Origin: CAYXVB01 sp964467785
GTDB taxonomy: Bacteria; Bdellovibrionota; UBA1018
Length of the DNA: 33,789 nucleotides
Reading direction: 5' to 3'
NCBI GenBank assembly: GCA_964467785.1
Contig: CAYXVB010000016.1
Span: 1-33,789 of the forward strand
The notes under the pieces were generated by a model. That model did not search any database. It worked only from the letters and a program-made list of their open reading frames with translations, and was not told the DNA's origin. Positions 8,093 through 15,437 of this stretch are shown piece after piece. Position numbers and translations under genes: made by a program. Position 1 is the stretch's first letter, and each line of letters begins with the position of its first letter.

Positions 8093-9424
8093 ATGAAGTT
8101 TTCGAAGCTGAGGCTGCTCCTATTGACGGCGCCCCTGATGATGGTCGGCACCTATTTGAGATTGACGGCCAACGAGCTGCGTCCGATCGAAGACCCAATC
8201 GTTTCCCTCCAGGCGTCCGACGGATCGGAAAGTTGGGGCTACGACATCCAGGGCAAAGTCCTGGACCAGGACGGCAACCCGGTTTCAAACGCTTCCGTTT
8301 TATTCAACGGTTCGGAATCACTCACGGATGCCCAAGGGGCGTTCCGGGTGGTGAGCGAATCCTCCAAGTCTCCTTTGATCATCAAAAAGGCCGGATTTCA
8401 CAAGGCCATGTTGATGCCGCGTCGAGGAGTGATTCAGGTCAATCTGGATCCTCATGACGTCAAGAGCCTCTATCTTCAGACAGGCCTCCTCAGGTCCAAG
8501 GGGCCGATCTATCAGAATCATCTCGCGCTCCTGCGCGATACCGAACTCAACGCGCTGACGATCGACGTCAAGGACGATGAAGGTCGCGTTTCCACCGGTC
8601 TCCGTCCCTATCTTGAGGAGCTTCGTTCCATGGGGATCTACACGATCGCTCGAATCGTGACCTTCAAGGACAACGTGGCTCCCCGCAAGTTTCCCGAGCT
8701 CGCGATCCGGAATAGGAACACCGGTAAGCCTTGGGAAGATCGCAATCGCGTGACTTATTTGGATCCCTTTAATTCCGCCTCCTGGGATTACGTGATTGGT
8801 GTCGCCAAGGGCGCGGTCGACATGGGCTTCGACGAAATCCAGTTCGACTACGTTCGCTTCCCGACGGACGGCGATCGCTCCAGTATCAGCTTCAAGGGCG
8901 GGGGCGAGATCAACAGCCAGACTCGTTCTGCCGCGATCGCGGGCTTCCTCAAGAAAGCGCGCAGCGTTCTGTCCCCGATGGGCGCCTTCGTGGCGGCGGA
9001 TGTCTTTGGTATTACCGCTTATGACCGCAACGACAGCGGCATCGGCCAGCGGGTCGAAGATGTGGTTCCTCACCTCGATTACGTCTGTCCTATGGTTTAT
9101 CCCTCGGGTTTCGCCAAGGGCTCGGGTGGCGTCAGTGATCCGGTTGCTCAGCCGGGTGCCATCATCGAGGACAGCGTGCGCCGCTACCGCTTGCGCGCTG
9201 GTCCCAACGTCGTGGTGCGTCCTTGGCTGCAAGCCTTCCGCGATTACGCCTATAGCCGTCGCGAATATACCGGAGCGGATATCCGCGCGCAGATCGACGC
9301 CTCGGACAAGGTCGGCGGCCAGGGCTTCCTGCTTTGGAACGCGGCCAGCCGCTACAGCTCCGACGGCTTGAAAAAGAAGACGCGCTCGATCCACCGCAAG
9401 GGCGCCAAAGGAGCGCTCCAATGA
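8093..9424 (+). CDS. Putative glycoside hydrolase, DUF4015 (PF13200) with N-terminal carboxypeptidase-regulatory-like domain
   Basis: A 443-aa exported protein. Residues 1-25 are a signal peptide or anchor. Residues about 47-108 resemble a carboxypeptidase-regulatory-like beta-sandwich (YDIQGKVLDQDGNPVSNASV, then LTDAQGAFRV). From about 122 a TIM-barrel of the DUF4015 putative glycoside hydrolase family follows: LALLRDTELNALTIDVKDDE, IYTIARIVTFKDNV, VTYLDPFNSASWDYVIGVAK, MGFDEIQFDYVRFPTDG, ADVFGITAYD, HLDYVCPMVYPSGF and GFLLWNAASRY. The acidic strand-end residues fit a hydrolase active site, but the substrate of this family is not established to my knowledge. The stop overlaps the next ATG (ATGA), so it is coupled to the deacetylase. 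Confidence 0.88.
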   Translation: MKFSKLRLLLLTAPLMMVGTYLRLTANELRPIEDPIVSLQASDGSESWGYDIQGKVLDQDGNPVSNASVLFNGSESLTDAQGAFRVVSESSKSPLIIKKAGFHKAMLMPRRGVIQVNLDPHDVKSLYLQTGLLRSKGPIYQNHLALLRDTELNALTIDVKDDEGRVSTGLRPYLEELRSMGIYTIARIVTFKDNVAPRKFPELAIRNRNTGKPWEDRNRVTYLDPFNSASWDYVIGVAKGAVDMGFDEIQFDYVRFPTDGDRSSISFKGGGEINSQTRSAAIAGFLKKARSVLSPMGAFVAADVFGITAYDRNDSGIGQRVEDVVPHLDYVCPMVYPSGFAKGSGGVSDPVAQPGAIIEDSVRRYRLRAGPNVVVRPWLQAFRDYAYSRREYTGADIRAQIDASDKVGGQGFLLWNAASRYSSDGLKKKTRSIHRKGAKGALQ

Positions 9425-10404
9425 TTAACGGCACTCGTTTGAAACTCGGTAGTGTGATCGCGGGTCTGACCGCGGTGGCAGCGGGAGCGATCTTCGCCGC
9501 CACTCAACTGGCCGGGGCCTCAAATGGTCGGGGCGAAGCCCGGGAAGCCCGTGCTCCCAACGAGCTCGGCAAGGTGATGGTCCTGATGTATCACCAGATC
9601 CGCGAACCGGAGGGTGAGTGGGTCCGCACGCCGGAAAACTTCCGCAGCGACCTGCAAAGGCTCTACGAACGAGGTTACACCCTGGTCAATCTGGTGGACC
9701 TGGTCGAAGGGAAGATCAATGTCCCGGTCGGCCGGACACCAGTGGTGCTGACGTTTGATGACTCGGCCGTGGGCCAGTTCTCCAAAATCGATGGAAAATG
9801 GTCGCCGAACTCGGCGGTCGGCATGATCCAGGGGATGTACGAGCGGCATCCCGAATTCGGCAGAGCCGGAAGCTTCTATCTGAATCCTGACCGGAGAGGC
9901 TCCACGGCGTGGAGCGGGATGCTCAAGGAAATGGTCGAAATGGGCTTTGAGCTCGGCAATCATACGGTCACGCATCCCCAGCTCAAGAAGCTGGATCAAG
10001 CGGGAGTCGAGCGCGAGATCGCTGGACTGCAATCCTGGGTGCAGCTCAACGTGCCGGGCTACGTGATCAAGACCATGGCGCTGCCTTTCGGAATCTACCC
10101 CAAGGTGGACGCCTGGGCCGCCGAGGGCGAATCACGCGGGGTCCGGTATCGCCACTTGGGGCTGCTCGAGGTAGGCGCGGGCCCGTCGGTTTCCCCGTAC
10201 TCGCGCAAGTTCAAGCCCTTGCATATTCCGCGAATTCGCGGCTCGGCGCCGTACTTCGATCAGGCGTTGAAGTACTTTGACGAGCACCCGGAACTACGCT
10301 TTTACAGCGATGGGGATTCCAGGAAGGTCACGGCTCCCGAACGACTCCGTCAGGAGCTGAGCGACTCGTTGCCGGGCGATCTCAAGGTCGAATGGATTCC
10401 TTGA
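9421..10404 (+). CDS. Polysaccharide deacetylase family protein (NodB-type, CE4)
   Basis: A 327-aa protein anchored or exported by a hydrophobic segment at about 8-30. NodB-domain motifs are VMVLMYHQI (52-60), TFDDS (111-115, with the metal/catalytic Asp pair) and GNHTVTHPQL (179-188), whose H-x3-H supplies the metal ligands. CE4 enzymes remove N- or O-acetyl groups from peptidoglycan, PNAG, chitin or xylan. An unusual feature is a long insertion (about 120-150) between TFDDS and the SFYLN strand. ATG 9421 is set by its 4-base overlap with the DUF4015 gene. Its last 23 bases overlap, tail to tail, the end of the MltA gene on the other strand. Confidence 0.9.
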   Translation: MINGTRLKLGSVIAGLTAVAAGAIFAATQLAGASNGRGEAREARAPNELGKVMVLMYHQIREPEGEWVRTPENFRSDLQRLYERGYTLVNLVDLVEGKINVPVGRTPVVLTFDDSAVGQFSKIDGKWSPNSAVGMIQGMYERHPEFGRAGSFYLNPDRRGSTAWSGMLKEMVEMGFELGNHTVTHPQLKKLDQAGVEREIAGLQSWVQLNVPGYVIKTMALPFGIYPKVDAWAAEGESRGVRYRHLGLLEVGAGPSVSPYSRKFKPLHIPRIRGSAPYFDQALKYFDEHPELRFYSDGDSRKVTAPERLRQELSDSLPGDLKVEWIP

Positions 10405-11602
10405 GGATCGCCATATAAACGGTACCGAGGTGGTGCATCCGGCCCGCGGCTTGATCGGCGTATGCGTCGTCACCCCAGAAGACGTCGATCCGTCCGGGAC
10501 CCTTGATCGCGCCACCTTTGTCCTGGACCACCGCGACCGAGCGGAAATGTTTCCAGGCCGTCACGTCGTCCCCCGACATTACTGGCCTTTCGGTGTCAAA
10601 GAGCGTGACTGCGCCTTCGGGAAAGATTCCGAGATCCGCGGCGACGGAGTGGCGTGGCGTGAGAATAATCTGATTCACGCCGTAAGGTCCCGCCTGGTCG
10701 AATTGGAAAAAGACGTAACTGGGATCCTGATTGAGCGTGGGCATCAGCCGATCCGGATGATCGCGGAGATACTTACGGATGCCGGGCATCGAAAGCGACT
10801 CGGGCGGCAGACCTTGCTCGCGAAGATATTGGGTGATCGAAACCCAGGGGCGTCCGTTCTGGGCGGCGTAGTTGATGAAGCGGCGCTCGGTGGAGCCGTC
10901 CGGGCGCCGAAGCACCAGCGTGCCTGCGCCTTCCATCTGCATGACGTAGGCGTCCCACCAATCGCGAACGTAGGCCAGCTCCGCGCCCTGGCCGTTCAAA
11001 GCTCCGTGGCTGGAAATCGCCTCGCGGTCCCAGTAGGGTGAAGTCGTGCCGTCGGCGTTGCGTTTTCGCCAGACCTTCCTGCCGCCTTCGATGATCCGGA
11101 CGAGGTCCGTGGGTTGGCGATAGAGAGGGACGTTGAATCCGGGCTCGCGTTCCGAAGGAAGAACGGCCTCAAGTGTCGGAGAATGATAGCCTGTGAAGAG
11201 CACCTCGCCCTTACCGTCGCGTCCAGTGGTCTGGTACCAGTCGAAACGCGGGAGCGCGCGGGACATGAACTCAGTCCAAGTGCCGGAGGCATCCGCGAGA
11301 CGGAGAAACTCACGACTCGTCGCCGTGCACCACTGCTCAGCGCGCACGATGCGGTCGCCTAGACGGATGGCCCGGCTCGGGTCCTGGCGCCCGCATGCCT
11401 CGAGCTGTCTCCTGAGTGCTTGGCGCAGCAAAGGCAGATCGCCTTCGAGATCGGTCAATGGAATTTGGTCAGCCGTTACTTTGCGAAAAGGGGCTTCGGG
11501 AAGGGCTTGGGTGCCGGCGCGAGAGCCGGCAGCCGCCGGAGTGGCGAGCGCCAGGGCGCAGGCTAATTTAATTATATGGAAATTCTTGAAGAGAGCGCTC
11601 AT
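10382..11602 (-). CDS. mltA: Membrane-bound lytic murein transglycosylase A (MltA)
   Basis: A 406-aa exported protein with a signal peptide at about 1-25 and no lipobox, so it may be soluble periplasmic rather than a lipoprotein as in E. coli. The MltA domain is seen in LFTGYHSPTLEAVLPS, YWDREAISSHGALNGQGAEL and MQMEGAGTLVLRRPDG. The C-terminal 3D domain, named for its three aspartates, is seen in VVQDKGGAIKGPGRIDVFWG and AAGRMHHLGTVY. MltA cleaves MurNAc-GlcNAc bonds to leave 1,6-anhydro-MurNAc ends. Start ATG 11602. The C-terminus overlaps the convergent deacetylase gene by 23 bases. Confidence 0.92.
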   Translation of the reverse strand: MSALFKNFHIIKLACALALATPAAAGSRAGTQALPEAPFRKVTADQIPLTDLEGDLPLLRQALRRQLEACGRQDPSRAIRLGDRIVRAEQWCTATSREFLRLADASGTWTEFMSRALPRFDWYQTTGRDGKGEVLFTGYHSPTLEAVLPSEREPGFNVPLYRQPTDLVRIIEGGRKVWRKRNADGTTSPYWDREAISSHGALNGQGAELAYVRDWWDAYVMQMEGAGTLVLRRPDGSTERRFINYAAQNGRPWVSITQYLREQGLPPESLSMPGIRKYLRDHPDRLMPTLNQDPSYVFFQFDQAGPYGVNQIILTPRHSVAADLGIFPEGAVTLFDTERPVMSGDDVTAWKHFRSVAVVQDKGGAIKGPGRIDVFWGDDAYADQAAGRMHHLGTVYMAILKESIRP

Positions 11603-11642
11603 CCTTCCGGGTTATCCGAAAATAGATGCGTCGTCAAACGCG

Positions 11643-12857
11643 CTAGTCGGCGCAGAATTTCGCAATTGCAGAAGAATCGGGCCGAGGGAAGCCTGTGATC
11701 GAATCAGCGACCAGCGTCGCGAGGCCCGCTCGCAATGCCTTGAGATCCTCGATCTTTCCCCAGCCGTTCTTCTGCGACTCGTAATAGGCGCGGTTGGTGA
11801 GCAGGATCACGGCCGTCGCACTGGAGGGGTCGATCCAAAGCGACGTTCCTGTGTAGCCAGAATGGCCGAAGCTTCCGACGGGAAATCCGCTTCCGCGGGG
11901 AGAGGAAAAGGGAGTGTCGATATCCCAGCCCAAGCCGCGCCTTTCGCCGGAGGGGAGCTCCATTGGGTTGCGGGCCATCTCCCGGACCGTGTTCCGGCTG
12001 AGGACGCTCTTGTTTTCTGATTTTCCGCAGCCGAGAATCATCTCGGCGAAGACCGCGAGATCATCGATTGTGGAGAACACCCCGGCATGACCGGCGACCC
12101 CTTTGAGCGCTCTGGCGCGGGCGTCATGAACGATTCCAGGCTCGCCCCGGTCGGAAGTAGGAACGCAGCGGGTGCATCTCCCGGAAGTCGGCGCGCCCTC
12201 CACTAAAGGCCTGAATTCGGTGTCTCTCATTCCGAGGGGCGCGAAGATCGCGCTCTTCGCATATTCTGCAAGCGACATCCCGCTGACTCGCTCGACGACT
12301 CTGGCGAGCTGGATGAAACCGACGTCGGAATAGAGGAATTTTCTGAAAGGAGGCCGGATCGTTCCGACTCGGTTCAGGCGCCCAAAGATCTCCGCGGGCG
12401 ATCCGAGGTAGTCGGCCATGGCATTGTCCGCGGGATACCCACTCCGGTGCCGAAGAAGGGATTCGATCGTGATCTCGCGCGTTCCCGCGCCGTGAACCTC
12501 CGGCAGCTGTTCCTGCAGGCGGTCGGCCAGCGACACGTGCCCCCTTTCGATGAGAGACATCATGGCAGGGGCCGTGGCCACGACTTTGGTCAGCGAAGCC
12601 AGGTCGAACAGAGCGTCATCCGGGACATTGAAGCTGCGACGGTACACGACAAAGCCATTGCGGACCACTGCGACTGCCGCGGAAGGAAAGACCTTCTTGG
12701 CGATCGCGTCCTCGACCAAGCGGTCGATCGCGGTCGAGACTTCCGAGCGCATCCCCTGCCGATCTGGAAAGGAGACGGGCAGCCCGGCGAAGCCTTCGTG
12801 CGATGTGCACAGTACGGCGCACGAGATCAAGATCCAGGCTACCCTTCGCAGCAACAT
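11643..12857 (-). CDS. Beta-lactamase-fold serine hydrolase, possibly AmiE-like MurNAc-L-alanine amidase
   Basis: A 404-aa exported protein of the class C beta-lactamase/PBP-like family (PF00144). Residues 1-24 are a signal peptide. The catalytic motifs are S88-L-T-K91, Y176-S-D178 (Asp in place of the usual Asn of Y-x-N) and H332-S-G334. The segment GVAGHAGVFSTIDDLAVFAE is typical of the branch containing B. subtilis AmiE (YbbE), which works with NamZ and NagZ in MurNAc recycling; that makes an amidase role more likely than antibiotic hydrolysis, but this is inference. ATG 12857 is supported by GGAG at 12868-12871, which lies inside a hairpin. A longer frame upstream runs into the ferredoxin gene and is not used. 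Confidence 0.85.
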   Translation of the reverse strand: MLLRRVAWILISCAVLCTSHEGFAGLPVSFPDRQGMRSEVSTAIDRLVEDAIAKKVFPSAAVAVVRNGFVVYRRSFNVPDDALFDLASLTKVVATAPAMMSLIERGHVSLADRLQEQLPEVHGAGTREITIESLLRHRSGYPADNAMADYLGSPAEIFGRLNRVGTIRPPFRKFLYSDVGFIQLARVVERVSGMSLAEYAKSAIFAPLGMRDTEFRPLVEGAPTSGRCTRCVPTSDRGEPGIVHDARARALKGVAGHAGVFSTIDDLAVFAEMILGCGKSENKSVLSRNTVREMARNPMELPSGERRGLGWDIDTPFSSPRGSGFPVGSFGHSGYTGTSLWIDPSSATAVILLTNRAYYESQKNGWGKIEDLKALRAGLATLVADSITGFPRPDSSAIAKFCAD

Positions 12858-12866
12858 TGAAAGCGG

Positions 12867-12890
12867 TCTCCACTGTCCGAAAAGTGGAGA
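12867..12890 (-). promoter_or_regulatory. Hairpin covering the ribosome site of the serine hydrolase gene
   Basis: A perfect 8-bp inverted repeat, TCTCCACT (12867-12874) and AGTGGAGA (12883-12890), with an 8-base loop. On the minus-strand RNA the 3' arm contains the GGAG ribosome site used by ATG 12857. It sits in the 77-base gap after the ferredoxin gene. It could mask translation, or be a terminator for the HDOD-ferredoxin unit; no T run follows, which favours the former. Confidence 0.45.
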
Positions 12891-12934
12891 TATCACGGTT
12901 GGAGAAAAGCGCAAAATCGGGTCTATCCGAGAGC

Positions 12935-13156
12935 CTAAACCGCGTGGGAGACCTCGGCGACGGCGTTTTCGGGGCAGATCTTGGCGCACATGGCGCAACC
13001 CACGCATGCGTCCGTGTCGATGACGAGTTGATTCATTCCCTGGAAAATGGCGTCAGTGGGACAGACGGGGACACAGGCTTTGCACTGAGTGCAGTTGGGC
13101 TTGATGCGGTACCTGTGGCTCACGATTACGGGAGTGTCCGGTGTCTGGGGATTCAT
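12935..13156 (-). CDS. 2[4Fe-4S] ferredoxin
   Basis: A 73-aa small ferredoxin with two full cluster motifs: C22-x2-C25-x2-C28-x3-C32-P and C51-x2-C54-x2-C57-x3-C61-P, each followed by the usual short helix (TDAIFQG and ENAVAEV). It is a soluble low-potential electron carrier. The start ATG 13156 overlaps the stop of the HDOD gene (ATGA), so the two are translationally coupled, an unusual partner for a ferredoxin. No oxidoreductase that would use it lies in the window. Confidence 0.93.
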   Translation of the reverse strand: MNPQTPDTPVIVSHRYRIKPNCTQCKACVPVCPTDAIFQGMNQLVIDTDACVGCAMCAKICPENAVAEVSHAV

Positions 13157-14226
13157 CGGCGGATCACCTTCTTGGCTTGGTACAGGACGTCCACGTCGCG
13201 CATCCCGAGCTCGGAGAGGCGCGTTTTCTGGTAAGCGGTGAGCGTCGGCTCCTGGCCGCCGGCCATGAGATGCTCGGTGACTGACAGGATCAGCGAAAGG
13301 TTGTACTGGTCGCGATCCACTTCGCGGATCAGATTGGGCTCGAGCGTGTAGATGAGCGCGCCCGCCACGGGCTTGAAGAAGCCGAAGAATTGGGCCGCGA
13401 GCCCAGCCAGCTCGGAGTGCGAGAGCGCGAATTTTTGGCGCTCGCGGATGGAACGGACCAACGGGTTTCTTTCGCGGATTTTGGCGGTCTCTCTCTCGAA
13501 ATCGAGCCAGGAGCCTGTCGCCGCCCCTTGCGGATAGTTGATCGCCATGAGGATCCTGCCGAGCCCGAGCAAAAGCGCGGAAGCGAAGGCATAGGGCTGG
13601 AACTTGAAATCCTGCGGTATCGAGCTGATGGAATACGCGATGTGCGCCGACTGGATCGAGTTTTTCCACAGCTCCTCGAGATAGGTCTTGAGGGGAGAGA
13701 GCTTTTTGTCACGGTCGAGCTGGCCGCAAAGCCAGTCCCAGTGAAGGCCCGCGACGTAGGCGTTGTGCGGCTGCGTGATCAGTCTTTCGTTGCAGTAATC
13801 CTCGGCGGCCGACGCGAAGCGCAGTCGTTTGGTCGGCTCGAGTTTGACTGGTTCGTTGTCCTTTTTCGGAAGTCCGGTGCCTAACATCCGCATGATGCGA
13901 AGCTCGACGATCGCGTTGCGAGCCGCGGTCACCCCGAGAAGGCGCAAGATTTTCCTCGCATTGGAGGAGTGGTCGACAAGCGCGTCGCTTTTTGCGTCAT
14001 CGTCCAGTCCAGTCCATTCGCTTTTCATGCGCTGGAGAATGTCGAGCCTTTGCAGGAGATGCTCGTAAAACTGGTTATCTCGGAGAAGGTCGGCAAGAAT
14101 TTCCGGGTGGGTCCCCGCGGGGATCTGCGAATCGGCAAGACTCCGAAGCACTTTCATGACAGTCGGCCCCGGATCCATCCGAGTCAGGTATTCGTAGGCT
14201 GACTGATCAAGCGCGCGCGCACCCAT
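13153..14226 (-). CDS. HDOD-domain protein
   Basis: A 357-aa soluble helical protein. Features matching HDOD are THPEILADLLRDNQFYEHLL near 39-58, ARKILRLLGVTAARNAIVEL (the HDOD helix equivalent to ALxLLGLRRLRNLVL), AFASALLLGLGRILMAI where the HD-type His-Asp is replaced by Leu-Gly, and LSHSELAGLAAQFFGFFKPV. HDOD proteins are non-enzymatic relatives of HD phosphohydrolases and act as signalling scaffolds. Start ATG 14226. It is coupled to a ferredoxin downstream and divergent from a CBS-domain gene. Assignment rests on pattern, not on a search. Confidence 0.72.
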   Translation of the reverse strand: MGARALDQSAYEYLTRMDPGPTVMKVLRSLADSQIPAGTHPEILADLLRDNQFYEHLLQRLDILQRMKSEWTGLDDDAKSDALVDHSSNARKILRLLGVTAARNAIVELRIMRMLGTGLPKKDNEPVKLEPTKRLRFASAAEDYCNERLITQPHNAYVAGLHWDWLCGQLDRDKKLSPLKTYLEELWKNSIQSAHIAYSISSIPQDFKFQPYAFASALLLGLGRILMAINYPQGAATGSWLDFERETAKIRERNPLVRSIRERQKFALSHSELAGLAAQFFGFFKPVAGALIYTLEPNLIREVDRDQYNLSLILSVTEHLMAGGQEPTLTAYQKTRLSELGMRDVDVLYQAKKVIRR

Positions 14227-14252
14227 TCATATCCAGAGTAAGACAGTTCCGG

Positions 14253-14281
14253 TTGAAGTCAAATTTTGCGTGCCCTAGACT
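14253..14281 (+). promoter_or_regulatory. Promoter for the CBS-domain gene with -10 six bases from ATG
   Basis: TTGAAG (14253-14258), a 17-base spacer and TAGACT (14276-14281), then only six bases to ATG 14288. The predicted transcript would start at or near the ATG. The -35 overlaps a minus-strand TTGACT (14257-14262) that could serve the divergent HDOD gene. Consensus-based. Confidence 0.45.
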
Positions 14282-14287
14282 GGAGTC

Positions 14288-14701
14288 ATGAAGACCTACG
14301 CCAAGGATGTCATGTCAACCGAGCTGCTCTGCATACGCGAAGGTACGACGATCGGGGAAGCCCTCAAGATGCTGATGGATCACAGGATCACCGGGATGCC
14401 AGTGGTCGACGACGACGGGAAGATGGTCGGAGTCGTCTCCGAATTCGACATCATCTCGCAGCTCTCCCCGCACCTCACCAGCTCCAACGACATGAAGTCG
14501 GAGCTTTTCCGCGCGCCGGTGCAATTCAGCCGCAAGGTAAAGTCGGTCAAGGAGTCGACTTCGCTCAGCGCCGTCATTAAACGCTTCGTCAACAAAAGCT
14601 ATCGCCGCCTGCCGGTGATCGACGATCACGGCAGGCTCGTGGGGATGATCACCCGGCGCGATCTGATGCGTGTTTTCTACTATCGAGCGAAACTTTCCTA
14701 A
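14288..14701 (+). CDS. Tandem CBS-domain protein
   Basis: A 137-aa protein made of two CBS motifs and little else. CBS1 is seen in KDVMSTELLCIREGTTIGEA and HRITGMPVVDDDGKMVGVVS. CBS2 is seen in SVKESTSLSAVIKRFVNKSY and RRLPVIDDHGRLVGMITRRD. Stand-alone CBS pairs usually bind adenine nucleotides and regulate partners. The start ATG 14288 lies just after a -10-like TAGACT. The stop overlaps the next ATG by one base (TAATG), so it is coupled to the STAS-like gene, its likely partner. Confidence 0.93.
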   Translation: MKTYAKDVMSTELLCIREGTTIGEALKMLMDHRITGMPVVDDDGKMVGVVSEFDIISQLSPHLTSSNDMKSELFRAPVQFSRKVKSVKESTSLSAVIKRFVNKSYRRLPVIDDHGRLVGMITRRDLMRVFYYRAKLS

Positions 14702-15381
14702 TGAAGCTCCAACTTGTCCAAGAAAACGGGATCCACATCCTCTCCGTCTCCGAGCCGGTCGATGTCCAAGGCGCCCAGGTCATCAAGGCCGGCGTCACCA
14801 AGCTTTACAAGAACGGCCACAATCGCGTCGTTATCGAGCTTTTGAATCCCCGTGAGGTATCGCCCCACGCGTTCAAAATGTTCGGCGAGCTGCATGCGCT
14901 CGCCCGGGAACTGGCGGGCGACCTGGTGATTGTCGCCGCCGGCCTCAAGCATCCGCAGATCCCCAGTTTCGCGGATCGGAGAGCAGGGCTGTCGCACTTC
15001 AAAGGCGCTAAAACCGTGGCGTCTCATCCGATCTCGGCGGCAACGGCGGCTTCCACGGTTGTCAGCTCCGATCCCGACATCAGGCCCAACATGCAGGCCG
15101 CTGATCTCATCGCGCTGCTCGAGAAGCGCAATGCGCTGATCAAAGACCTGCGAATCCAGCTCAAGGACAAGACCGCAGGCGGTATCGATACGTCCGTGAA
15201 AGAGAGCGAGCGCCTTCGGAAGGAAAACGAGGAGCTTCGCGCGAAGCTCGATGAGCTGATCGCGAGCATTAGGATCCCGAAGTCCGTCAGGTCCTACGAT
15301 GAGAAGATCGTCCAGCTCGAGGCGGAAATCATCCGACTCAGCGAGCAGCTCAGCAGCGATAAATCAAAGCCCATTTTCTGA
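14701..15381 (+). CDS. STAS-like domain protein with C-terminal coiled coil
   Basis: A 226-aa soluble protein. Residues 1-85 resemble a STAS (anti-sigma-factor-antagonist) fold: IHILSVSEPVDVQGAQVIKA, RVVIELLNPREVSPHAFKMF, ELAGDLVIVAAGL. A Ser/Ala/Thr linker (about 105-130) follows. Residues 133-222 form a long charged helix with coiled-coil heptads (LIALLEKRNALIKDLRIQL, then ESERLRKENEELRAKLDEL). The serine phosphorylated in classical SpoIIAA-type STAS domains is not obvious. Coupling with the CBS gene suggests a shared signalling function. The annotation is tentative. Confidence 0.6.
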   Translation: MKLQLVQENGIHILSVSEPVDVQGAQVIKAGVTKLYKNGHNRVVIELLNPREVSPHAFKMFGELHALARELAGDLVIVAAGLKHPQIPSFADRRAGLSHFKGAKTVASHPISAATAASTVVSSDPDIRPNMQAADLIALLEKRNALIKDLRIQLKDKTAGGIDTSVKESERLRKENEELRAKLDELIASIRIPKSVRSYDEKIVQLEAEIIRLSEQLSSDKSKPIF

Positions 15382-15437
15382 GCTGAGCGCCGCTGACATC
15401 CAACTCCCGGTGGTGTCCGTTGTATCGGCGGGCGCGA

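Noticed and set aside
6073..9421. Long open frames antisense to the NamZ and DUF4015 genes (about 399 and 367 codons)
   Set aside because: They mirror the coding strand of well-supported genes in GC-rich DNA, lack ribosome sites and show no recognisable protein features.
11643..12857. Antibiotic-resistance class C beta-lactamase
   Set aside because: Y-x-N is Y-S-D and the KTG-type motif is HSG; the sequence fits the AmiE/esterase-like branch rather than AmpC.
13157..13669. A 244-codon extension of the ferredoxin frame upstream
   Set aside because: It lies over the HDOD gene in another frame; the ferredoxin family length and the ATGA overlap set the start at 13156.
14255..14277. A sigma54-like GGGCACG ... 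TTTGA on the minus strand at 14277-14255, and a similar one at 29987-29972
   Set aside because: The -12 GC is missing at both and the spacing is one base off at the first, so they do not satisfy the -24/-12 consensus.
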